Shown: positions 1-18,002, counted from the stretch's first letter. The stretch is DNA of 64,000 nucleotides from Epiperipatus broadwayi (GCA_028023455.1 JAQFVV010000183.1:1610001-1674000), one strand, 5' to 3'. Notes: generated by a model from the letters alone, not told the origin. Translations and numbers: made by a program.

Positions 1-463
1 ATTTGTATAATATATAAAAAACAATATATCTGTCTCATATAATCACAATTTAGGTTTAAATTCCAATTAATATCATTGCCAATTCAACTGCTTTTTATTA
101 TTGATCCCTATATTGTATCTAGCTAGTTAGAACATAAAAAAATTCTCCCTCCATATTTACTGGAAGATGTAGATGTAATATTGAACACCCGACACCAGTA
201 GAAACTTAACAACAAAAATTCATTAACTATATATGCAAAACTAATTTATATAACTTCAGTATAACAACTAGCTTGCTTGCTGGTTGTTTAAAATTCAAAT
301 GGAAAAGCAATAACAAATTAGAAAAGCTTGCATTCTCTAAACTATTACATCTTTCTGTATTCTGTACGCACACACATGGTTAATTCTGCACTTTTTATTG
401 CTCTTATAATTAATTTTAATTTGCATAATTTACCTGATCTGCTTGATTAGTGACAGTATACAT
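1..463. other. AT-rich spacer, nothing recognised
   Basis: I see no coding frame, repeat family or RNA gene here. The sequence is AT-rich with scattered short homopolymer runs. Confidence 0.5.
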
Positions 464-477
464 AATTTACTTATTAG

Positions 478-695
478 ACCACTAAACATCACATGATCAC
501 CATCTCTTATGATAGCACATAACTGTTATTAAATAGGCAAAACTCTCCATACAGAAGGCCACAAGCCAGAAATTAGTCTGGGGATATTGGATGAGTAGGC
601 ACTAGATGGGGATTTTATACACAAGCCTTCTGGCATCCATTGATTACTCTGGTTGGCACAGGGTGGCACTATTGTATGGAGAGTTTTGCCTATTT
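478..695 (-). mobile_element. Family A hairpin retroelement, copy A1
   Basis: This is a short palindromic element. Its right end carries the family terminal motif gagagttttgcctattt, and the inverted counterpart aaataggcaaaactctcc starts at 531. The tail common to the family (acatcacatgatcacc followed by a stretch matching aacagttat) lies at 485-530, so the element is on the minus strand. Nearly identical 14-bp direct repeats flank it (464-477 aatttacttattag and 696-709 aaattacttattag, one difference). TIR-like arms plus a long TSD suggest a non-autonomous retroelement with hairpin structure. It contains no coding sequence. Confidence 0.7.
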
Positions 696-807
696 AAATT
701 ACTTATTAGCATACTTCTGTAAAACCAGCATATATGTATTACTAATTTTCTAGAGTATAAATTCATTCAGGGTTTTTTATTTATTTCCTGACTGACTACT
801 ATATAAT

Positions 808-1045
808 CATCATTATTTTCAATCATTATCAATACACTTCAGCATGAAGGTCTTTCAAATTTCAATCCATCTTCTCCCATCTCTAGCCTCTTTTTCCACA
901 CCACCCATCACACTTCATTATTTCATCCATCTATCTCAGGTGTGGTCATTTTCTTTGTCTTTTATAATATATTGGAATCCATTTTAACATTTCAACTGTC
1001 TATCTATTATCATCTTTTTTAGCAATATGCCCAGGTCAACTTCGC
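808..1045 (-). mobile_element. RTE-type LINE 3' end fragment
   Basis: The reverse strand is a degraded copy of the C-terminal end of an RTE-clade ORF and its 3' end. It aligns by eye with better copies at 43077-43345 and 53665-54550: the conserved block ending in FILQWIDN (tttcatcctgcagtggattg in sense) is recognisable at 836-860, and the segment corresponding to WTIEILNWIPRD at about 965-1000. Frame breaks make it non-coding. It is 5'-truncated, which is usual for LINE insertions. Confidence 0.7.
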
Positions 1046-6094
<5,049 letters not shown>

Positions 6095-6099
6095 CTTAT

Positions 6100-6599
6100 N
6101 NNNNNNNNNNNNNNNNNNNNNNNNNNNNNNNNNNNNNNNNNNNNNNNNNNNNNNNNNNNNNNNNNNNNNNNNNNNNNNNNNNNNNNNNNNNNNNNNNNNN
6201 NNNNNNNNNNNNNNNNNNNNNNNNNNNNNNNNNNNNNNNNNNNNNNNNNNNNNNNNNNNNNNNNNNNNNNNNNNNNNNNNNNNNNNNNNNNNNNNNNNNN
6301 NNNNNNNNNNNNNNNNNNNNNNNNNNNNNNNNNNNNNNNNNNNNNNNNNNNNNNNNNNNNNNNNNNNNNNNNNNNNNNNNNNNNNNNNNNNNNNNNNNNN
6401 NNNNNNNNNNNNNNNNNNNNNNNNNNNNNNNNNNNNNNNNNNNNNNNNNNNNNNNNNNNNNNNNNNNNNNNNNNNNNNNNNNNNNNNNNNNNNNNNNNNN
6501 NNNNNNNNNNNNNNNNNNNNNNNNNNNNNNNNNNNNNNNNNNNNNNNNNNNNNNNNNNNNNNNNNNNNNNNNNNNNNNNNNNNNNNNNNNNNNNNNNNN
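6100..6599. other. Assembly gap (500 N)
   Basis: Exactly 500 unknown bases, flanked on both sides by TA repeats. The round number suggests a placeholder, so the true missing length is unknown. Confidence 0.97.
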
Positions 6600-6612
6600 A
6601 TATATATATATA

Positions 6613-9011
6613 ATTAAATGCCACAGAAATAATAATAATATTACTAAGTTTAAATTATACACTCTACTGAAATTTTCCATGAATTTCCAACCACCAGTGC
6701 TTGATGAAAAAATTAATCAAATTCTGCTTGTTACTATAGCAACTGCATCCCAAAAACAATCGATGAAGAATCTCAATAATAATTAAAACACTATTCAAAT
6801 GTTCAATTTTATATTAAAGTCTGAACATAAATTTAGAGATAATTTAACCAAAGCTTATTGTGTATTGACCAACCAAAATGATTTTAATTAAAAAGTTCAA
6901 CCTTGTGTATAAATATTAAGCTGATACAATGGAAGGTTTAGTTATATAATTGCTAAATCTACATTCAAATTGAACATTGTTCTGGAATTTAAATAATGAA
7001 TTTCTGTGTTTGATGGGGTGACAATTAATTTCTAGACTGTTTCTGATATTAGTTACAACAGAAACATATATCCAGCAAGGATTGGGTGATTTTTTTGTCA
7101 AATCTGACCACTTGTAACATCGTGAAAATTTTCTATTAAGGGTGTAAGTTAAAATTAATATTAATAATATTTATGTGGTACTTCAAATATTTATTATGTT
7201 TATTTAAAATTAATGTTATGTTGAAATTAACTTAATTAAAAGTTCTGTTTTTTTATTAATATTAAGTAGATATAAAGAAGATTTTATTTAAATTACCATA
7301 TTCAACCTTCCATGACAAATTAAATATTGCATTGTTATTTTAGTTGAGATTAACTTGCTGAATCTTATGGAGTATCAACTGTTTTCAGGCTGTTGATATC
7401 ATTGGTTGTGACAAAAACATATAACCAGCAGTGATTGGATGATATTTATAAATTTAGTAATTTGAAATTTATGGATTTTTTTTTATAGACAACGAATTAA
7501 AATTAACATTAGTAATATTATATATATAGTTTTACTTACAATTTAAATAAATACATTTGGAAATAAGTTATAATCAAAAAATATAAATTAACCTTTTAAC
7601 CGCTAATTTTATTATTGGTTGTATCAGATAAAAATCAAATATTTTAATTGGCCAACTCACAAACTGAAGACAAAGCCTATTGTTAAAACATATTCACCTA
7701 TAATATTAAATTCAACTCAGATACGTTTATAAAAAGTATATAATTAATTTTTCAGGTTATGAAGAGAACGAAAGTTCTTTCAAAAATAAATTGCTATTTA
7801 TTTATTCTAAAATATTCAATATCGGCAACATAAAAGTTATAATGTAAACAAAAAGATCGACTTTTAGCGTTATAGAAAAGTAAATATTTCTTTTTACTAC
7901 ATCTTCAATATTTTTACTTAAATCTTCAATTTTTTTCGAAAATAATTTTGTTTTTTTATTATTCTCTCTGAAAATAATTTTAATTTCTCAAAATATTCTT
8001 TTATAATAATTAAATCGTATTCGAAATGAAAATCTCAGCGTTTTTCTTTATTTTCTTTGATCAGGCAGTTTCTTTGTTCTTTCCAGCCAATCAGAATGTC
8101 TTTTTCGGCTGAGAGCATGCTAAGAACCAATCACAAATAATGTTCCTTCTTTGTTTAGGTTTAAATGCGTTTTTTTTCTATTTTTTACTTCTAAAATAAA
8201 TCGGAAGATGTCACCATCGTACAGAACTTTTAAAAACGAATTCAATATGTGTTTAATGAATATTTTCGTATAAAAACTGGCTGAGTTAGAGTGATTTCAG
8301 ATGTCGACGAGGAGCCTCGTAAAAAACAGTTAACAGAATTATAAAATGCAATCCAGTGAAATTAAAAAATATTATAAATATTAATAACAATCATAGTAAT
8401 TAATAAAGAAATAAGAAATCAAATTATAACCACATATGGTAGTTTTCTAGTCTATTGTGTCAGCCACTTGATGGCTCTATTTATATGCAAAAGCACCTAA
8501 ATATGCCAGTTATGCAGACACTGCCTTCTAGGCCTATATATCTATACCAAAAAGCATAAAAACATGTCATTTAATATGCAGCAGCTGGCAGCCACAGATA
8601 ATGGTGTTACATTTCTATGCTATAAAGCACAGAAAAGATGCTGTTTAGGGGTGGCTGGCCTGTTTTAGTGTTACACACTTTATCTCAATGCTCACAGTTC
8701 AATGTTCACTACAATATTATGTGAGGGTGTCTGGACTTCCAGCCTGCCACAACTCTTCAACTATGCATGTCAAATGAATTAGCTTACAAGTCATTTGACA
8801 TTCTATTACCTCCTAACAATTGTCCCCCCCATCGCCATGCTTCCCTACTCAACATGGAACATTCAAATCAATTCGGAAAGGGTAGGTCCAAGCAAGATTT
8901 TGACAAGCTCATACGAATTGTCACGTTTTTTATGAGAACACATTCGTGACAAATAAAATGGCTGACAGGTCAAAATTGGGATACAATTAAAATTTTTAAA
9001 TAAAACTGTAG
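6613..9011. other. AT-rich spacer; no gene recognised
   Basis: The sequence is mostly AT-rich. Around 8085-8160 there are two CCAATC motifs about 57 bp apart, and around 8312-8325 a small palindrome (acgaggagcctcgt). The stretch 8450-8960 is slightly less AT-rich and holds a 60-codon open frame (8767-8949) with no family motif that I recognise. None of this is enough to call a gene. Confidence 0.45.
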
Positions 9012-9368
9012 TGCAATACAGATACTTCAAACCACTCAATGAAGTATGGAAAGATGTATGTTAGAAGTAACAAGAAGGTATCAAACATGAAATACATGGG
9101 GGAGGGGGACAAACAGGTATTACTGATATCATTAAAAGAATTAAGAGACTGAAATGAATTTGGGATGAATATATTGTTAAAAGAGATGATAGTAGATGGG
9201 CAGTTTAACTTTTATAACTGGATTCCAAGAGATTGTAAATTACATAGAAAAAGCATCACATATAACATGGATGATTGAATAAGTATGTTGGAATGATGTA
9301 GATAAGAGAGGCTAGAGATCAGTGAAGATAGATTGAGCTTGGAGATACCTTTATACTATATGTAAGTG
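9012..9368 (+). mobile_element. RTE-type LINE 3' fragment
   Basis: In sense this reads like the last roughly 350 bp of the RTE ORF seen elsewhere in the window: a block matching RLQTTQRSMERCMLE, then TGITDIIKRIKRLK, a remnant of the H-A-R-R-D segment (aaaagagatgatagtagatgg), NWIPRDCK, and a C-terminal block with ELGDTF. Multiple stops and frameshifts show that it is dead. The terminal trinucleotide tail is eroded. Confidence 0.7.
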
Positions 9369-10403
9369 TTCATGGGTGTTATAAAGAAATTTAAATTTAC
9401 AACTCATCAATTGTTCCACAACAAGTACTGATTCAGAAAAGTGTTATTTAATATCTCAATGTCAATCATTAAATTAATTTATTTTGCAGTCATGTGTTTA
9501 TACACTTCTGATGGTGGAGTTACATTGATAGTCTTAAATATTTAATCATGTTTACAAAAATAGCTCCATAGCCTATTAGTCTATTTACAAGTGGGTCTCT
9601 GTTGTAATTTTCAATGGTGATTTATAGCAATTTAAAATAAGGATTAAACTTAACAGTGTTCCAGAAAATCTTTATACTATATAATATAAAATCTATTAAT
9701 TAATTTGAATTTTGTAAATAAAAAATAGTTAAATAGCTTATCATGTGATGTTTGAGCATAAGAAGTGAAAGATTAAAGCTACAGTCCAGGGATTTTTAGC
9801 TTTTTGAATCCATAAGTCTCCTATTGTACTATAAAATTCTGAGTGGTTTCTAAATAATGGAATTAATTTTAAAAGTGTAAAAGATGTGTCCATCCTGCTT
9901 TTATCTTTTGACAAATCAAAATTATATAACTAAGGAGCATTTGCTGTTATTAAAAAGGGTTCAGAAAATGAAAAAAATTACAAAGTAAATAATGTTTCAG
10001 CACCCGTTTTTTATGACCATAATAATTCATGTATTTATGGTTTTAACTTCAATTATAATAATGTAAAAATATTGCAAATTGAAAAAAATAACAAAAAAAA
10101 AATAAAGGAAGCTATACTAATATATAAATACAAACAAGACTTAATTAACAGACAGGCAGCAAACATTAAGATCACAGAAATGTGGGAAGGTTAGCCTTTC
10201 AAAGTGTTAGTTGATAAAGACTATGATGATAGTCGAAAGCTCTTCTAAGTGGATAAAAGTTATACTTTACATATATCTGATTACTGTATTTATAAATATT
10301 CAATTATAATATTATGTATATTGATTTGAAGAAATACAAACATCAAATTATAATATATATATATAAAATAAATAAAATATCCATTAATCAAAAACAATAT
10401 TGT
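9369..10403. other. AT-rich spacer, nothing recognised
   Basis: No coding frame or repeat family could be supported here. Confidence 0.45.
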
Positions 10404-10540
10404 AATTATAATTGAAATAATATTTTTAACGGTTTATAAACAATTACAAACAATCTTAAAATCCGAAAGTACTTCTGCTGATTTTAAGATTGTTTGTAAT
10501 TGTTTATAAACCATTAAAAATATTATTTCAATTATAATTA
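10404..10540. repeat. Near-perfect 60-bp-arm hairpin (fold-back)
   Basis: Left arm 10404-10463 and right arm 10480-10540 are inverse complements with only about one mismatch or bulge (around cggtttataaac versus gtttataaaccatt). They are separated by a 16-nt loop. The arms are AT-rich, and the right one runs into a TA microsatellite. A transcript would form a long perfect dsRNA stem. It may be a tiny fold-back element or a local inverted duplication. Confidence 0.85.
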
Positions 10541-11203
10541 TATATATATATATAATAATTTTGAAGTCAATTAAATTTTCTCTAGATGTTAAATAACTAC
10601 ATATTTCCAACATGTTAACAAATTTAAGGAAATACAGTGGATGGGCTCTTTCTTAAGATTAGAGTAATAATAAGATTAGTTTTGCCAACAGGTTTAAAAA
10701 TTGGGGGTGACTATAATATATAAGGTAGATGTAGAAAGGGCACTAATAATTGTGAAATTGCATGCTATTGATAGAGTTTATCTTATTTTTAACTATCCCC
10801 CATTGATAAATAATTAAGAAATCATGTAATTATAATATACAAAAAATGAATAAACTACCTAGTTTGAAATATAGGGTATGACAAAGCTTAAATATTAAAT
10901 ATTTCCCAAGTTTCAAAACAGTTGGCAAAACTAAACTTATTATTATTGAAAGCTAAAGAAATAAATGGTCCATTCTATTTATTTATAATCTGCTAATGTT
11001 AAAAATGGTGGAATTATGTAGTTAATCATAACAAGATGGAGTTTAATCAGCTATATTATTTCAAATATCTGATGAATTAAAAGATTTTTATATAGATGTA
11101 CAAAAGGCTTTTGATCTAACCAAACAATATTCAAAAATTGTCATGGGCGATTTTAATGCTTAAAATGGTAAACATTTTAAAGATGAAAGCGTTGTAGATA
11201 AAT

Positions 11204-11536
11204 TTGGGTATGGTAGTAGAAATGAGAGAGAACATAGAGTTTGCAGAAAATGTAAAACTTTATATTAAATATTCTTTTATTGAGAAAAATGTTAAACACA
11301 AATGGACATGGAAAAATCCAAATGAAGGTACAGAAGAATTGGATATTTTGATTAACACCGATTGTAATGTTCTTAATAAATTCAACACAGGAAGTAATCA
11401 TCAATTAGTGAGATGTAAGATACATGTTAATGCAAAACTAGAGAGACAAAAAATATTAAGAGAAAAAATACTCACAATTGATGTTTCTGATCTTCAGAAA
11501 TATTCCAATGAATTTAAATTAGAACTTCAGATTTGA
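11204..11536 (+). pseudogene. RTE endonuclease domain fragment (110 aa)
   Basis: This is the longest surviving frame of the decayed LINE. It encodes the C-terminal half of an apurinic-type endonuclease (EEP fold), the enzyme that nicks target DNA for target-primed reverse transcription. Visible features are the KWTWKNPNEGT block at about residues 33-44, the region leading to the DILINTD core at about residues 47-53 (family members have a catalytic E-I-D-F-I here) and GSNHQLVR at about residues 62-69. In working copies this last motif is usually SDH, so the key aspartate appears to be Asn. The GDFNA motif lies just upstream in another frame, behind a stop. It is a relic, not a host gene. Confidence 0.7.
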
Positions 11537-12319
11537 ATGAAGTCAATAGGAAGATAAATACATTTTTAAAAACTTCAACAAAGTTAGCTGATCCAAAAAA
11601 GCAGTAATTATCCAGTAAAATTTCTACTGAGACGAGATAATTTATTAAGAAAAGAAGAAATATGAAAATATATAAAAATGATGCATGAAGAAAGATTGAA
11701 TATCTTGAATTTTGAAAAATGATGTAAAAAGAGTTGACAATAATATAAGAAAATATAGTTATGAACTAGCAAGGAAAGCTATGGAAGAGAAAAAAAAAAC
11801 CCAAGAGTGTAAAACAATATCTTCATATTGGTAGGAAATTTATTTTTGCAATAATAAAAAAGATGGAACTATTACTAAAAAGAGTGAGAGTTTGATCAAG
11901 ATTTATATAACAATAAATAACAAGAAAAAATACATTCTACAATTACTATATCTTCTGAATTGCCCAAAATTTTAATGAAGAAGTGGGACATACAATTAAA
12001 TTTATGAAGAAGGTAACAACTCCAGATAATGAGGAATTATAATCGATATCTTAAAAGAAGCAGATGAAGAAATAGAAAAAACTTTCACAAAGTTATATAC
12101 CAAAGTCTAAATGATAAAGATGTATCAGATGATTGGAAGAATTCAATATTAATATTAATATTACAAAAGATGATAAAGAAGATATTCGAAACTACAGTTT
12201 TATTAGTCATTTATTTATTAAAATTTTATGTAAATAATTACACTTTGACTACAACAAACTTAGGCTTTTAACCAACCCAAAGAACAAGCTGGATTTAAAA
12301 GCAGTTTTAGTACAGGGAT

Positions 12320-12770
12320 TGTATCCAAGCATATAGAAGTAGACAAGATCCTTTCAGCTTTTGAAATTTCTTTTTTTATGGCGTTTTTTTAAAAAGTAAT
12401 ATACTCTACGTTTTACAAATGGGTTTTACAAATGGCGATATTTGGATTTTTTAGTGGGAATTTAGTCTTTTTAAAGAAATATGAGACTAATATCTTAAAT
12501 TATTTTTCTATGTTATTCTTTTTTTCTATTAACTTTATTTTTTTTTCTTTTGATTTACATATATCTCTCCAACATATTTTTCATAACTTTTTCTTAGCCT
12601 CTAAACATATGGACAATGCAATAATTTCGGTGACTACTAAGTAATTTTTCCTTGCTTTTTTCCATGAATCTAATTTCTAATCTTTTGTTTTTATATTTTC
12701 TTTCAAATCTATATTGTTTAAGCTTTCAATTTTTTTCTTTATTTGTTAATCTTAATTGTACAAACTCTAA
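12320..12770. other. Non-matching insert inside the RTE element
   Basis: Upstream, the LINE reads through AGFKSSFSTG. The next recognisable LINE sequence is FDL-DYEKAF at about 12795. Compared with the copy at 50246-51456, where these blocks are only about 70 bp apart, an extra roughly 450 bp of T-rich DNA is present. I see no terminal repeats that identify the insert. Confidence 0.5.
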
Positions 12771-14374
12771 ATAAGAGTTGCTATTATGCTTTTGATTTGT
12801 AGATTATGAAAAAGCATTTTTTATAAGCATTTCTTCAGTGATCAAAGGATTGGATCATTAAAATACAGATCCATAATGCTGTCATATTGTGAAGAATATT
12901 TATAAAAATGCAATAGCAACAATTAGATTACATAATGATACTTTAAAAAAGTTAATATTAAGAAGGGTGTATGAGAAGATCACTCCATATCTCCAAAACT
13001 TTTTACAGTAGTTTTGTGAGAAGTATTTTGTGGAGTAAAATGGAAAACTGAGAAGAGCAAAAGTAAATGGAGGTTGTTTAAGTCATCTATATTTTTCCGA
13101 TGATGTAATTGTTTTTGCAAATAATACTTTAGAGCTTCAATGTTGCAAGAATTATCAGATGAAAATAAGAAAGTAGGATTAAAAGGAAATCTTACAAAGG
13201 CTAAAGCAATGTTCAATGGATTTTTTCCAAAAAAAATAAATAAAGATTGATAATGATGAATTATGAGAATTTATTAATTACAAATGCCTTGGTCTCATTA
13301 TTACAGATGAAAACATAATGGATAAAATTAATCATAACATTAAACATGGTTTGAGTGTTTTGGTAGAAATAATTCAATATTAAAAGAAAATATACTTATA
13401 TGTTTGAAAAAGTTTTTAATAAATGTGTTTTATAAAGTTCTTACTTATGAATCTGAGACTTGTAAATTTAATAGAAGAGCAATACAGAGACTTTAGGCCA
13501 TTCAGCAAAGTATAGAGATATTAATGTTAGAAGGAATAAGAAGGGACTGAAAATTAAATACATGGGCAAGAAAGCAAACAGGTGTTATTGACATCATTGA
13601 AAGAATTAAGAATCTAAAGTGAAGTTGGGCTGGACTTATTGCTTAGAAGAGATGATAATAGAAGGACAGTAAATCTTAAACTGAATTCTAAGAGATTGTA
13701 AAAGTCCTAAAAAACCACATATGAGATGGATAGATAGAATAAGAAAGCATGCTGGGGTGATATGGAGGACCTTTATCCTGCAGTGGATTGACAATTGTTC
13801 AAATTGATGATGATGGTAATGCTGTGCTCTATTTAATATTTATTGTATATATCAGCAATCATATATATATATATAATCAATAGATGGCATTTTACCAAAA
13901 CCACCGAACAAGTGTATATTTGTTTACATAAACGTCAAAAGAGTCAGAATTCACTATCTCTTTCGTTTGCTCCACCTTCAGATCAGCTGATTTCAAGCTA
14001 ATTTGCTATCATCAGTATTAGAAAATAGTACTTTTTTAAATTTTTATCTACTTCATTACTATAGTGGATTGGCAAATAATTCCAAATATACATTATGCAT
14101 AACAGATAAGTTGATCTAGGAGTATATTGTTATGAAATTTAAATATTCAATTGATCCTAACTTAGATATGAATCTAGTCAATAAATAAAATGACCTACAA
14201 AAATAATTTTAATTTTTTCAACTATGAATGAAAGTACAATAATAAAATATAATACTCACATGATATTACCCCCCCCCACTTGTTTATTTATTTTCTGAGA
14301 CGTAAAAATAAAGTTTACTTATTGATTATTTAACAATTATTTTTATTTTGTGGGATAATAATTTCTTTTTTTTC

Positions 14375-14705
14375 TGCTAATGCGATACGATGCTCTATGG
14401 CTTCTTTCTGGGAGTCAGGAATCTTTCAGCCACTATGCCCAAATAAACTTGTTATCCATACATCTTCCCTTCCCTTTTCATCCCAATCCTAAGTTTATTG
14501 CATATTCTTCTCTATTTTACTCCATCCCATTTCCACAACATTACCTTTGTTCACTCCATGGTCTTTATATAATATAAATCCCACTTATCTTTCTCCAAAC
14601 CCAGATAAAAACCAATAACCCACTTTCTGTATAACCACTTTGTTTATATTTATTCTCCCAAAACTTCATTATTTGTACCTTTCTGCTTGTAAGCATTTAC
14701 ATTCA
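14375..14705 (-). mobile_element. Second LINE family, 3' end (minus copy)
   Basis: The reverse strand matches the 3' part of the element at 15540-16380. Shared landmarks are a block around tgggatggagtaaaatagag, the run of gggaaggg/ggaaagg and the end block gtggctgaaagattcctgac, followed by gaagccatagagcatcg. The sense 3' end is followed by an A-rich stretch (14365-14375 read in reverse). Its ORF is broken. It is the C-terminal end of a non-LTR element. Confidence 0.65.
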
Positions 14706-15539
14706 TTTAATTAACAGATGCCTAATATTTTCTATTCCTTATCACATTTATTTACTACGCAGCGCAAATAAAATATTGTTCTAAAGATAACTTTTTTTTT
14801 ATTAAAAATAAAATTTATTATTAACAAGATAACATTGAATTTATATATACATTGATAAAATAAATCTGTATTAGAATATTAAACAATTTGTTGTTAAATA
14901 ATAAGATTTATTTTCACATACTTTTCAATCCATATATTAATTCCTTTAGTACAAATATTTATCTATCTCACTTGTGTAATTAATAAATTTGCAAAAATTA
15001 TGTATATATAAGGCAGCTAATATCCAATAGGTTTTTCTTGCTTCATTAAAATATTGAAACGTAAGCATTAAAATTGATATTAATAACGAATCCACCCAAA
15101 GGGTTTAACTTTTACTCTAATTAATAATAATGTTTAACTTGAATTCTGGTGTTGATCTAATGAATTGATTAAGTTCAAGAATTAGCAATATAATATTGCT
15201 TTGTGGATTATATAATTATTTCATTTCCTTTTATTCGCGATTTTGTAATATTTATAAAAGAGTCAATAAATAATACATTAGTTAAAATGGTTTTACTTTA
15301 CTACATTACAATTTATAAAATTAATGCACAATTCTTATTTGTTTTTATATAAATTAAAAGTAAAACAATCTTTTAACTCTATCGCCATGCATGCTTTTTA
15401 GCATTGTTGGTCCCCAAAATGGGAAATTTTTTAAAAACATATTTTCATTGTGTACATATTTGGCAGTATATATATATAATATTTTTTTTGTGTGGATGGC
15501 ATAGGAGGTAATTCAATAAAAAATGAAATGGTCAATTTT

Positions 15540-16380
15540 TTATATGAGAGATGCAAAAATCAAAATGAGAATGTTTGGTAGATTGCAACTTATGGATAAT
15601 AAGAGAATAGCCAAAATAGTATTTACTTGGGTTATAAGAAAAGGGTAGGCAACAAAATGGGTGATAATGGTAGTATCATATGTAGAAGATTTGGATAAAA
15701 ACTTTATGTCAATATACTTATACAAAAAATGGGTTGATTATGTTGGGAGAATTGTTGAGAGTTAAAGTGGCAAAGAATGGCATAGAAGAATAGATGCTTT
15801 AATAAAAAAAAATAAGGAGTTGGAGAAATGGAGAACTAGTACAGAGAGTAAAAAAAGTTTAAATATATATAGAAATAAACAGAATATTGGATATGAGTTA
15901 ATTTATGATAATAGCAAGAAAAGTGGTTTACTGTTTAAGGCTCGAACAGCATCATTAGCAGCAAGGGAATATACACATAAATAGAATAAAGTATGGGGGA
16001 TTTAGTCTGCAAATTATATAAGAAGGGCATAGATCATATTAGGCATCTGTTAATTGAATGGAAATGCCTATAAGCAGAAAGGATACAAATAATGAAGCTG
16101 TGGGAGAAAAAATATAAACATAGTGATTATACAGACAGTGGGTTCTTGGATTTTACATTGAGTTTTGGAAAAGGTAAGGGGGATTTAGATGTAAAGGCCA
16201 TAGCATTCACAATGATAATGTTGTGGAAATGGGATGGAGAATGATAGAGAAGAATATGGGAAAAACTTAGGGAGGGGAATAGAAAGAAAAGGAAAGGTAG
16301 CTAACAGGTTACCCTGGTCATAGTGGCTGAGAGATTCCTGAGTCCAAAAAAAGGAGAAGCCATGGTGCATCACATCACAT
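15540..16380 (+). mobile_element. Second LINE family, C-terminal part (plus copy)
   Basis: A decayed non-LTR retrotransposon C-terminus. At 15545-15760 the plus strand reads like a late reverse-transcriptase region (FGRLQLMDNKRIAKIVFTWV, then a stop, then WVDYVGRIVE). At about 16000-16070 it reads as a degenerate zinc knuckle of the zf-RVT type: CKLYKKGIDHIRHLLIEWKC keeps Cys, His and Cys spacing resembling C-x(n)-H-x(n)-C but has lost one Cys. A frame from 16080 to 16230 (KLWEKKYKHSDYTDSGFLDF) corresponds to the very C-terminus. Several stops break it. It is head-to-head with the minus-strand copy 0.8 kb to the left, so these are two separate insertions. Confidence 0.65.
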
Positions 16381-17988
16381 TAACATCTAAATTTTACTCA
16401 TTATTGTACTTTATATTAGGTAGTGGGTAAAGTTCTCAGGGAAGTCTGGGTTGGTCATCTGAGAGTCATGTAGGTAATAACTGTAAAAATAAAAAATATC
16501 ACCGTGACATTATGTGATGTAGCATTTCACTACATTTCCTTGGTTTATCTTTATTTATTTTTAAATAGCACGTCTTTTTTTTAAAAAAAATGTTTGATTT
16601 TTCACATATTACAAGTTTATTAAATAAGAAAATCGAATAAAATGCGCTTTTGTAACAAAAAAAAAAAATCATCATAATGCTTGTTTTGACCGAAAGGAAG
16701 CTCAAACTAGTGCCACCTAGTGGCATTATACACATTTAATTGAACAAATTTTATTTTTCATGGAATTTTATATTGAAATTTTTACTTATATTTATATGCT
16801 ATATATTTAAAAGCTATTCAGTAAAGAGAAAATAATAATAATAAAGAAATATATTTGTAATATTTCAGAATAATTTTTTTAATGCCATTTAATGACAGTT
16901 CATGTAAATATATTATTAATCTTAGATGTTAGCATGCTTGTAAATGAATTCATATAATTACAAAATTAACATTATAACAAATACAATATAATGAAGTGAG
17001 TTAATTTGTTATGATTTTTTAAAAATGAGATTTGTCTGAAATTTTGCAATGAATTCTGGGATTTTCTCCGAACTTATTTTAATTTCAAAACATCTTACTT
17101 TTAAAAGTTGTAATTTAAATGAAAATCTTCCATAATATATATAGATAAAAAAGCGGCCTATCATTTTAACTTTTTCATAACATATTAGCATTGTTTTTAA
17201 ATTTAATTTATATTATATACACGTACACTTACCTATCAGCTTCACAACTGCTATTAACTGACGGACAATTAATAAAATTCCATAACTAAGCTTAATAATT
17301 CATTTCTTACATACCAAGCTTTCTAGAAGACCTTGCTCGTTATTATACTGTACAAGTAGATAAATTCTCAGCTAATTAATAGCATACATTGACTTCATTT
17401 AAGTTACCTGATCCCTGTTATGCACTACTGCACAAAATTTTGGTTTGCCGGTGTGTATTACAATTTCATGTTTGTATATATATACACACACATGCACACA
17501 TACGTAATATATGTTTAATGCATGTTTAAAATGCATACATTGTATATAGCATATACCCACACACTAGATATGATTATTAATATTTGGCTCAGTATAATAA
17601 TAATAAAATTTTTATTTAAAATGTTTTAATAAAAATTGATTTTAAAAATTTTCAACATGTTTGAATATTCTATATTTGTGTAATTTTTATTAGGACAGTA
17701 CTTAGCTATTTTTATAAAGTTATATGTTTTGTTATTTCAAGCTTGTTAAAAAAATAGTTTTAAAATTTGATATATATTGTGGCTGTTTTTATATCTGCTA
17801 CTAGGCTGATATTAATCAGCATTATGTAACCATAATATTCTTTTTAATTATTGTATTTTCACTGGGCTATTCATTTTATCATCATATTATTTTGAACAGA
17901 TGTTTTGTTATTATTATTACTTTTGTGAAATCAAATTTATTTTTTGTATTATATGATTGTTTGTTTTTTTCTATGTAATTTTATAATC
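16381..17988. other. AT-rich spacer with an isolated CTCF-core-like site
   Basis: No gene is recognised. An isolated gtgccacctagtggcat lies at 16710-16727. Its reverse complement contains CCACTAGGTGGCA and matches a motif repeated in the tandem array at 61.6-62.9 kb. Small CA/TA microsatellites occur around 17480-17500. Confidence 0.5.
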
Positions 17989-18002
17989 AAGAGAGTGATA
18001 TA
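17989..18002. repeat. Left target-site duplication of the LINE at 18003
   Basis: The sequence aagagagtgatata is repeated exactly at 19135-19148. The pair brackets the LINE and marks its insertion boundaries. Confidence 0.9.

Larger units (their letters stand above)
11094..13815 (+). mobile_element. Near-full RTE-type LINE, decayed
   Basis: This is a decayed non-LTR retrotransposon of the RTE type (endonuclease plus reverse transcriptase). Order of motifs: endonuclease motif VMGDFNA at 11141-11160; an open stretch at 11204-11536 holding KWTWKNPNEGTEE and the catalytic SDH motif changed to SNH (GSNHQLV, about 11391); EQAGFKS of the reverse transcriptase at about 12282; DYEKAF at about 12806; the polymerase YADD-like motif as FSDD at about 13097; KCLGL at about 13285; and the 3' end block FILQWIDN at about 13775, followed by a gatgatgatgg tail. 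Many frameshifts and stops rule out activity. About 450 bp (roughly 12320-12770) does not match the family and looks like an insertion. Confidence 0.85.

Noticed and set aside
8085-8330. A promoter with two CCAAT boxes
   Set aside because: The motifs are short and frequent by chance. No adjacent coding exon or TATA element could be supported.
17944-18002. ATG at 17944 as the start of a 304-residue host gene
   Set aside because: The first codons lie outside the LINE, whose left border is set by the 14-bp TSD ending at 18002. This is a chance in-frame fusion.
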